A stretch of 64,000 nt of DNA from Brachycybe producta (lineage: Eukaryota; Arthropoda; Diplopoda; Playtdesmida; Andrognathidae): NCBI GenBank assembly GCA_036925085.1, contig JAUPFP010000004.1:6028001-6092000 (forward strand). The letters are read 5' to 3'. Positions within the stretch are counted from its first letter, which is position 1. Each line of letters opens with the position of its first letter. The position numbers and the translations under genes are program-made. The notes beneath the pieces were generated by a model. The model was not told the origin of the DNA, did no database searches, and was given only the letters and a program-made list of their open reading frames with translations. Shown in pieces: positions 56,003 through 64,000 of this stretch.

Positions 56003-56870
56003 TACATTAATACTTGGCCACACAACATTCAAGAAACGTTCAAAGTTTGTTAAAAGCTGCAGTAAAACTTTCCGAACATCCATTTTCAAAATTCAATAAC
56101 TTTGTTATTTACTGACCAATATTTTTAATTTTTTTTATGTAAATAAAAATGGGTATGCTGTTATTAATTTTTCTAAAATTTACAATGTGTAGCTTTATGA
56201 ACATAGTATCTAAAAAAATTTAAACTAGATGCGTTTTATCTGCCCAACAAGGTATAAAAACTTTTGAATAATTTGTTTTAAGAACTTCATCTGTAGATGA
56301 AGAATGATTTTTCATCACGTGAAGCATCTTGATTACTGAGTTTCAGGTATATTATTGTAAACAGCAATTAATCTTAACTGAGTGTGTGTGTGTGTGGGTG
56401 TGGAAGACAACTCAGACAAGTTGTGTCGTTGAGGATGAAGAAAAATAGTTTCACAGTCATTTAAGATTCAAAATTATAACAGAGCAAATAAGACAATTTG
56501 AAAATCGTACTTGAAAATATGCACAGCTTTTTTGAAACGCACAAATAAAGAAAAATCAGTAATTTGTTAACATTAGCATAGTTTTAAATCATGGATTTAA
56601 GTTTTTAAAATTTTCTGTCTACTTTCTTAATAATTGAAAATAGGGAGCGAAATGTAGTTTATGTCTCAGAACCAACATCCCAGATTATTTTCAAACTGAG
56701 AGTTATAGACCTACTTAGGTTTCATTTATAATAATAAATTTATACCAACATTTTTAAATTTCAATAACTTTTATATTTTTTTACGAATTTATTAATTTTT
56801 TTTTTTTACATCTTCTTTATTTTGATATTTTGCTAACAGTCAGCTGCAATTTTAAATGTGATAGCATTTA
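56003..56870. other. unassigned AT-rich interval
   Basis: A TG tract lies at about 56381-56400. No gene. Confidence 0.5.
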
Positions 56871-56957
56871 TACGATGGTGAGTCAAGAATGAGCTGCACA
56901 GTGCACACTGGCTGTAGAATTTATTTTAATCAACTTTTAGAAAAGACAAATACATTA

Positions 56958-57300
56958 TTTTTCGAAATAATCTCCGTCCTTTTCAATACACTTTGTCCAT
57001 CTGTAAACAAGCATTTGTATTCCCTTATTAATAAATGTTTTAGGCTGAGCTGCGAGCTACGAATGCACCGCTGTCTTCAATTCTTAATCAGAGGTGTCTT
57101 CGAAGTACTGCTTTCAGGGGAACCAAACAGGTGAAAGTCCGATGGAACAAGATCAGGACTATAGGGAAAATGCTTTAACACCTCAAAACGCAGAGTTTAA
57201 ACAGTATGGGCAGAGGTGTGCGGACGTGCATTGTCATGTAAGATCACAAAAACCTTCCGAAGTTTAGGCTTCAGCACTACAGTGAGCATCTCCCTTTAAC
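56958..57300 (-). pseudogene. mariner transposase, catalytic and C-terminal part
   Basis: The minus strand reads KPKLRKVFVILHDNARPHT, which holds the second catalytic aspartate in HDNARPH (about 57213-57237). It then gives FEVLKHFPYSPDLVPSDFHL (about 57122-57175), the third-aspartate region, and a C-terminal block RWTKCIEKDGDYFEK (about 56958-57006). These are hallmarks of mariner DD34D transposases, which excise and insert the element at TA. A stop lies between the two aspartate motifs, the spacing is a few residues short, and frameshifts follow. The N-terminal helix-turn-helix is missing. Confidence 0.9.
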
Positions 57301-57301
57301 T

Positions 57302-57335
57302 TTAGACTATTACTTTACGTAAAGTAATAGTCTAA
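57302..57335. repeat. 34-bp perfect palindrome flanked by CTTTAAC
   Basis: TTAGACTATTACTTTAC is followed directly by its exact inverse. CTTTAAC occurs on both sides (57294-57300 and 57337-57343), as if a tiny palindrome had inserted with a 7-bp duplication. Confidence 0.85.
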
Positions 57336-57451
57336 GCTTTAACGAGCACTATTGATTGTTGAACCTTTTTTTTTCCTGATAGTGTTACAATACTGGCCCT
57401 TGAGAATCTCAGAAAACCGGCATGCGGATAATTTTTTGACTCGCCCTCGTA

Positions 57452-58249
<798 letters not shown>

Positions 58250-58545
58250 ACAAAATTATTTGGAAAAATCTCCGCAAAGAGCGCTAGCATCGTTTTTTTA
58301 TTGAGCCGATAGACCCAATGTTAAAGAAAAAATGATAATTTTTAAAATACACAGTCGCGGCAATATGTTTATTTTTCATATTTATTGTTGTCCAATATTA
58401 AGTTTTCAAAGTGCAATGTGCACCTTAAATATATGCTGATCGACTGATAGAATTACAATAAATTGGTAAGTGCGGTTCTATTTTTTAAAAAAAAAGTATT
58501 TCAAAATCGCGAATTTCTAACTCTTTAAGTTAAACTCCATTGAGT
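58250..58545 (+). repeat. long-range inverted repeat, right copy
   Basis: Matches the reverse complement of 516-800 over its length. Possible left boundary at the TACAGGATGTTTAATAAG stretch near 58165, which has no counterpart in the other copy. Confidence 0.75.
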
Positions 58546-59477
58546 ACGCCATCGTGTTTGTTAAACTACAGGGATTTTTTTTTGTCATTTTTAACGAGAT
58601 TATAAGGATTATACATACTGATATTTTAAAAATTAAATTTTACATGAACTTCTAAGAGAAGAAGAATAAAGAATCACGCATTCATGTGGTTGATGGACAC
58701 GGTGACCTTTGATTTACAGTAGTTCAACGTAATTTTGACGTTAATTGAGAGATACAATGCGAGTTGGACTGGGCAGCTGACGTGATGCCTTTGCATAAAT
58801 TAACTCTCACCTTCCTTAGCCTCTTCTTTTGGTCATCTACTTTCTACTACATAGTTTAAAATTTAAATTTTTCTAGCAATTATGAGGAAAAGAAATGAAG
58901 ATAACTAAGTCTTAGGCTGTAAAAATAGGTGGCCAAGTAAACTTTTTAATGTCAACTTCAAACATTACTCGGCAAGCTGTGACATATTAGAAGCCTGTGT
59001 CAGAAAAACAAAACAAAGTTAAAAGTGCAGCATGTACAATGCACTGTCACATTGCGCTCTTGTTGAGCTGTTGTTAGGTTGCATTGTGATAAAATCATCC
59101 TGTAAAACTATGGTTTTTCATGAACAAAAATATCTTGGAAGTGAATTATTTTGTCGAAGAAGCAACAAATGACAAGAAATTTAGGTAACTCTCTAAAAAT
59201 GTAAGTGGTCACCAGTACCCAAATATACTGACTGCAAATTTTACAAGAACCTTCAAGTATTTTTTTTTGATAAATGTTAAGACAAAATTCTGACCATATC
59301 TTACAATATAATTATAAACTTTGTTGAACCTGTAAAAACTTTTTCAGTGATTTTGTTAAAAATAGTTTATAAATTGTTTCTTTTTAATGAACTACCATAA
59401 TCAAAAATTTAAAAAAATGCGCTAAAATACAGCTTTGTAAAAATTTGAAAATATGAAGAACTGTATCGTATGTACTG
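58546..59477. other. unassigned interval
   Basis: AT-rich. No gene or repeat boundary recognised. Confidence 0.5.
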
Positions 59478-59584
59478 TACAGGGTAGACCATAAGTCACC
59501 ATACCCCTAGATACTATCATTTATGAAACTTATAATTACTTCTGATGACTTGGAATACCATGTGGTGACAACTAGGAGTGTTTT

Positions 59585-60297
59585 CAGGGCCATGCGGTAG
59601 ATTTTCTCAGTATGATGCAAGTCTTCAAAATGCTGCCCTTAAATGCTACTTTTTAATTCAAGTCCCTATTGTCATAACATAATCATTTTCAATGATAATA
59701 AGTAACTACAATTGCTGCAAAAACAATAATTTTCTTACCTGATCTACTTTTTAAACACAAAAACTAAATTAGTATAAATGCAAAAATATTATACTGATAC
59801 AGATTTATTATATATCTGATTTACTGATTTAACACAGCACAGCCACTTGCCACTTCTCAAGACAAACTAACATTAAAATCAAATATTGTCAATAATTGTA
59901 AGCTCAAAGCAGAACTATCAACATGTAACACGTGCAGTTGTCTTTTGTGATAATTGTCACCTCAGCTTTTAGGAGCGGTGGCACGGTATATTACAAACAA
60001 AAATAATAGCTTCGCGCTGTCAGATCAAAAGTCTTTCGGTGAGTGCTCGCCAACGATGCACCTGCACCAGAAACCGAAATCAAAGGGTACCGAAAGCACT
60101 TAGACAAAGGTGTGCGATAAATCATAAATTGTATACATCAATATCGGAATAACATAGACCAATATAGAAAAGCGTTGCATAACGATTTTTAATTATTGAA
60201 TGGTTCAAATTGTATTTTAATTTTGCTGCTTATGCTGCCCCCTTATGGTGCCGCCTGATGCGGCCACCTCTCTGTATCATAGCACGGCACGGCCCTG
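59585..60297. mobile_element. hAT-like non-autonomous element, 713 bp
   Basis: Ends CAGGGCCATGCGGTAGA and the inverse of CAGGGCCGTGCCGTGC, with a perfect 8-bp duplication AGTGTTTT (59577-59584 and 60298-60305). AT-rich interior, no coding sequence. Confidence 0.95.
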
Positions 60298-60373
60298 AGT
60301 GTTTTGCAAACATTTGGTAGCAGTGACAATGACAAAAAAGAAATAAAACATCGTGATAGCCTAATCTTGGACT

Positions 60374-60714
60374 CAGTAGTATAGCTAAGGGGGGGGGGGG
60401 TTTGCTCCGGGCGGAACTTTTTTGGGGGCGGCACCAAAGAAAAGAAATTTTTTTTCCTGTTTGAGATGGCCCAAGAAGGAATTATGATATTTTTGTCACA
60501 CGCTGCACTCACGGAATGTATGCTGCAATCCAACATTGTGTTTAAGTCCGAGTATTAATAATTTTATAATTAATATAAAATTATATAAACCATTTCAATC
60601 ACTGGATATCGATAATATTGTTTGACCCCTGTGTATCGTGTTGTGTTTTTTGTTAGGGAGGGGCGGCAAACTCAAGGACCGCCCAGGGCATCACAAACTA
60701 TAGCTACGCCACTG
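60374..60714 (+). mobile_element. hAT-like family N3, copy B
   Basis: Ends CAGTAGTATAGCTAAGG and the inverse of CAGTGGCGTAGCTATAG. The flanks CTTGGACT (60366-60373) and CTCGGACT (60715-60722) agree at 7 of 8. Interior matches copy A at 31207-31665 in the same orientation but lacks about 120 bp. Confidence 0.93.
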
Positions 60715-60722
60715 CTCGGACT

Positions 60723-60940
60723 TCAGATGGCAGATACGAGTAATTTTTCGATTGAAGAGCGCTTAGTTGCAAATGTTTGGGTCCACAAAAGACCACACAT
60801 TGGGCAGACATAACACCAGCAATGTTACGTAAAATGTCGCAAAGAACCCGTGGAGACGTAGCCAACACTGGCAGAGACAATGATGATGGAGCTGACACCA
60901 GACCCATTAGATCCCTTAGGTAAGTAGGGGGTATGGTGAC
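60723..60940 (+). pseudogene. possible transposase fragment of the TA-flanked element
   Basis: The frame reads MADTSNFSIEERLVANVWVH, ends at a stop, and resumes in a neighbouring frame as TPAMLRKMSQRTRGDVANTG, close to the right terminus. IEER-type starts and TPAML-type late segments occur in some Tc1/mariner-superfamily transposases, so the two may be the N- and C-terminal ends joined by a deletion. I hold this loosely; the catalytic part is absent. Confidence 0.4.
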
Positions 60941-60957
60941 TTATGGCCCACTCTGTA

Positions 60958-61966
60958 TATAAATGTAGTGAGAACTTACATGTACATGTATGAGTAGGAC
61001 TCAATATGACAAGATATTTTTTTTTTCTACTTTCTTTTTATCACAACAATGATGACAATCAGTCATTTCTATACAAATGCATACAGTCTAGACAATTGAA
61101 GTCGAAAATATATAAAGGAAAGCAAAAGTGAGGATAGAAAACGAAAAAAATAAAAGAAAGTTTCCATAATGTGCAAAAATATTTCTTCTTGCCAGATAAA
61201 AATCGCTGGATTATAGATACATATATACGAAGAAGAAGAAGAAACACACACACCACACCACACATACAATTTATATAAATATTTGAAAATGGAGGGTCTG
61301 CAGCTTGTTTAAATATTACTCACAATATATAGTCAGGATTGAAAAAACACCAATTTTCATGATGGGGGACCTCAAAAAACAGTGCATTGAAAAATAGTTC
61401 ACGTCAAAACAAGAGCAAAACTGCTCACATTTTTTTATTCATTGCATGATTTAAACGATGACATTTTTTTTTCGTTTTCTACATTCACTCTTTTTTTTTT
61501 CTATGTTGAAAACATTTTTGATGATAAAATATTTTCAGTTTATCAAACTTAAATACCACACTTTTTTCTCTTCTGAAAAATAAATGAATAGTTATTGTGG
61601 TCTAGAAGAAGAAAAACAAAATTGAAACAAGAATAAAAAAAATCTGAATTTTATGTTTGAACAGTTTTAGCAAAAAGTGAACGACAATTGTTTATCTTTT
61701 AACAATTCTTTTTTTTATGTTTATGTACAATGATGCTTTTAATGTGCAATTAACAGCGTTCCATTTGTTTATATATAAATTAATAGTTTATGTTATTTCA
61801 TGTTACAAGGCCACGTAAGAATTCTGATTATTCTATGTTTTAAAAACAACTCAGCAACAAAAATCTGAGTCTTTTAGAAAGTAGAAGAGTAACTGAATCG
61901 TGAAAAAAGTATTTTAATGTTCTCATATCTTTAAAAAAATAAACTTTTAGGGTAGTTTAAATATTT

Positions 61967-61969
<3 letters not shown>
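60958..61969. other. unassigned interval with GAA and CA tracts
   Basis: A GAA tract (about 61231-61243) followed by CA-rich sequence to 61267; T runs near 61470-61500. No gene. Confidence 0.5.

Positions 61970-62020
<51 letters not shown>
61970..62020. repeat. TA microsatellite at a Helitron 5' end
   Basis: About 24 TA units immediately before the H1 Helitron copy f. Confidence 0.95.
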
Positions 62021-62023
<3 letters not shown>

Positions 62024-62239
62024 AAGCTTTGTCTGTCTGTGTATAACGCTGTACAAACAAGGACAAAAACATTTAAGCACATCAGAATTTATTTAAATTT
62101 AAATGAACCGTTTTCTTATGTTGCGCTCTCCCGATCCAAATACCTAAACATTATTAAGGTGCTTATTGTTAAATAATTTTAGTAGCAAAATTAAACTAGA
62201 ATTTTGCTCCCGTCATTTATAACGGGTTACTCCCACTAG
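62021..62239 (+). mobile_element. Helitron family H1, copy f
   Basis: Starts near GTTAAGCTTTGTCTGTCTGT, contains ATAACGCTGTACAAACAAGG and TTTTAGTAGCAAAATTAAAC, and ends with hairpin CCCGTCATTTATAACGGG, a one-base longer linker and CTAG (62236-62239), then T. It is closest to copy b at 39585-39881, which shares the same interior in the opposite orientation. Confidence 0.78.
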
Positions 62240-62764
62240 TGAACAAATATTTAGTTAATATTTTAGTGCAATTTGAAGTGAGAAACGAAACTTGATAATT
62301 TAAAATTGCTATAAGAAGAGGTTAATTTTTGAAAATATTATTGCCAACCTTTGATTAAGGGGATTGGTGTGAAAGGGCTAGTGTGGAGCTAATCCCCTGA
62401 TGAGGGGCAATCACACATTGACGTTTTTTTTTTCTTCCTTTCTTTCACTCAGCAATTCTTATTTGAAGCCTATACAAAAACATTTATTTTCAACAGAAAT
62501 GAGTTGTCATAGAGTAAATTCTAAGTTTGTTTAAAAACTAGAAGGAATAATTTAATTCTAAATATTTCAGAACAAATGGTTTGAATGGCAATTAAAAAAA
62601 AATTAACCCAGTTTCATGAAATTTAAAATAACAAAAATAAAACTCTCATGAAAGCTCCATATAAAACATATTATTTCGAAAGGTATTCAAATGTTTGAGG
62701 TTTAGTCAAAAAAGGGTTTAAAGGCTGACCGAGTGATATCAAATGTATAGCTTAACAACTCTTT
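62240..62764. other. unassigned interval
   Basis: A small inverted set (GGGGATTGGTGTG, TAATCCCC) lies at 62358-62410. No gene. Confidence 0.45.
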
Positions 62765-63115
62765 GGTGCCTTCCCTTCTAGATTACTGCTGCAGCATGTG
62801 GATTTAGATAATTCTGTTGAAATGGTTCAATGCGGAGTGGCCAGGTTTGTTTCTGGGAAATATGATTACTCAGAAAGTGTGAGTAAACTTCTATCATAAC
62901 TTGAATGGGATATGTTAGCAGTTTGTAAGGTTAACTTCTGTTATGGGTAGAGGGGGTGACTGCTCTAAGAAAATAAGAAATTGTTGTATGTACAAAATCG
63001 TATTTATTGCTCATTTATACCTAGGGTGATTCGAAAATGGAATTTATTTGCAGAAGAGGTTGTGCTTGTAGTGGGGAACGTTTTGATTTAGAGAATGTAT
63101 AGGTTTGCTATTGAA
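62765..63115 (+). pseudogene. LINE relic, post-reverse-transcriptase region
   Basis: The plus strand reads LVPSLLDYCCSMW, then MVQCGVARFVSGKYDYSESV and KLLS, then LEWDMLAV and PRVIRKWNLFAEE, with frameshifts and stops. The order matches LVRPxLEYCCSVW, HxAARFVxG and PNVIRLWN in the relics at 22545 and 41694. It is a decayed fragment of the same broad LINE group but a different copy or family. Confidence 0.75.
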
Positions 63116-63119
63116 CAAG

Positions 63120-63145
63120 TGTCCATTACACGAAATGTATGTCCA
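63120..63145. repeat. single arm of the palindromic MITE at 37617
   Basis: TGTCCATTACACGAAATGTA then TGTCCA is identical to the arm at 37624-37649, but no inverse arm follows within the next few hundred bases. Confidence 0.7.
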
Positions 63146-63338
63146 TTTCCATCAGGCCAATGTACGTGCATGGATGCGTCATATACATTACTAATGCTGA
63201 CAGTCCAACTCAATATTATATTTGCATGGGGGACTTATCATAGTGAGTAATTCATTTTGACAATGCATTTTTATGCTGCTTTTGGATTAAACAGTCACCC
63301 TGTCACAGGTCCCTCTGGGCTGCTTTCAGAGTAATTAT

Positions 63339-63766
63339 TGGAGGTTAAACGAATTCTAAATTTTTTCGAATCCGAATCCTAAAAGATTCCCGAATATGTC
63401 GAATCGCCCGAATCTCTCGAATCTTTCATATAAGAATATTGTATTAATCATTAAGAAGATACAAATAAATGAAATAATATTAAATATTAAATAATTAATT
63501 ATAAAAAAAGAAACAAGTGTGGCACTCAAGGGTAGCCACAAGGTGGTGATAGTGGTGATCCGTGTACCACCACCGAAATTACAACAATCGCCGATTTTTG
63601 TTAGTAAACACTCCTATTGAACGTCAATGGAATTAAAACTAATTTTACCAAAAGTTTTTAACATTTTTTTTAGGTTAGGATTCGAAATACGAAAAAAACG
63701 CAAAGATTCGAGTTTTCGAATCTCGAATATTTTTCGGGATTCGAGGATTCGAATGTCCCATCCCTA
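63339..63766 (-). mobile_element. hAT-like family N1, copy 3 (best preserved)
   Basis: On the minus strand it begins TAGGGATGGGACATTCGAAT and ends GAATTCGTTTAACCTCCA. An 8-bp duplication GTAATTAT flanks it exactly (63331-63338 and 63767-63774). The 428-bp body is the uninterrupted counterpart of the copy split at 9689-10900. No coding sequence. Confidence 0.93.
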
Positions 63767-63774
63767 GTAATTAT

Positions 63775-64000
63775 TCAAAAGCACTTAAAAATTTGTGCTT
63801 ATAAAGTTTATGCAGTGTTTTTTATACAATATTATATAATTGATGGTGCTTATTAAAGCTGAGTTTTAAACATGTAAAAGCTGTAAAAATATACAACATT
63901 TTCATTTGGTGCGTTTCTGCATTTACGGACAACTTTGACATTTTGACAGTCATAAAATTCGTTGCAACAAATAAATAGTGTTCAAAACCCCTATTAGCAA
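63775..64000. other. unassigned window end
   Basis: AT-rich, nothing recognised. Confidence 0.5.

Larger units (their letters stand above)
56873..57449 (-). mobile_element. mariner element, internally deleted
   Basis: Ends CGATGGTGAGTCAAGAATGA and the inverse of CGAGGGCGAGTCAAAAAATT, flanked by TA (56871-56872, 57450-57451). Length is 577 bp against a usual 1.2-1.3 kb. It carries a broken transposase (minus strand) and a 34-bp palindromic insertion at 57302-57335. Confidence 0.92.
59480..60955 (+). mobile_element. Tc1/mariner-type element carrying two hAT insertions
   Basis: Ends CAGGGTAGACCATAAGTCAC then CATACCCC, and the inverse of CAGAGTGGGCCATAAGTCAC at the right, flanked by TA (59478-59479, 60956-60957). 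Removing the two hAT elements (59585-60297 and 60374-60714) and their duplications leaves about 0.4 kb, so the host element was itself non-autonomous. A short transposase-like frame survives near the right end. Confidence 0.85.

Noticed and set aside
62385-62430. Hammerhead ribozyme candidate (CTGATGAGGGG)
   Set aside because: The CGAAA segment and the cleavage-site stem are missing, so only the CTGATGA box matches by chance.

Overview
This is a non-coding, repeat-saturated window of an AT-rich animal nuclear genome. I see no bacterial, viral, plasmid or organellar gene layout, no operons, and no open frame long enough to be an intact eukaryotic gene. The element mix (many short hAT-type elements with 8-bp target duplications, mariner relics, Helitrons, jockey/CR1-like LINE 3' ends, a tRNA-like SINE, long TA microsatellites) and the probable spliced signal-peptide exon point to a metazoan. 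A lophotrochozoan such as a mollusc would fit, but this is an inference I cannot test here.

Layout. 0-12 kb: half of a long-range inverted repeat, a hAT relic, a small TTA-flanked element, TA and mixed alternating tracts, a probable LTR, a LINE relic, a 595-bp hAT element, and then a hAT relic split by a 1.2-kb Helitron that carries a 21-bp minisatellite. 12-24 kb: small hAT and Harbinger-like elements, palindromic MITEs, and a LINE reverse-transcriptase relic on the minus strand (22.5-23.05 kb). 24.5-26 kb: the best candidate for host sequence, a short exon at 25665-25854 with good splice signals encoding a hydrophobic leader. 26-34 kb: microsatellites and several complete hAT elements. 34-48 kb: a hAT element that keeps the end of its transposase, tandem Helitrons, a LINE 3' end, a deleted mariner, perfect palindromes, and a SINE next to a MITE that contains a hAT. 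48-58 kb: mostly unassigned, with a hAT, a Harbinger-like element, more tandem Helitrons and a mariner with recognisable catalytic motifs. 58-64 kb: the second half of the long inverted repeat, a TA-flanked transposon containing two separate hAT insertions, another Helitron, a LINE relic and a third copy of the hAT family from the start of the window.

Nothing here forms a working gene system. The main biology is the insertion history: several elements have exact boundaries and target duplications, so the order of nesting can be read directly (hAT then Helitron at 9.4-11 kb; TA-flanked transposon then two hATs at 59.5-61 kb; palindromic MITE then hAT at 47.7-48.1 kb). I found no convincing evidence of an undescribed functional system. 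The most useful leads are the exon at 25.7 kb, the head-to-tail Helitrons, and a short recurrent motif that may be protein-derived.
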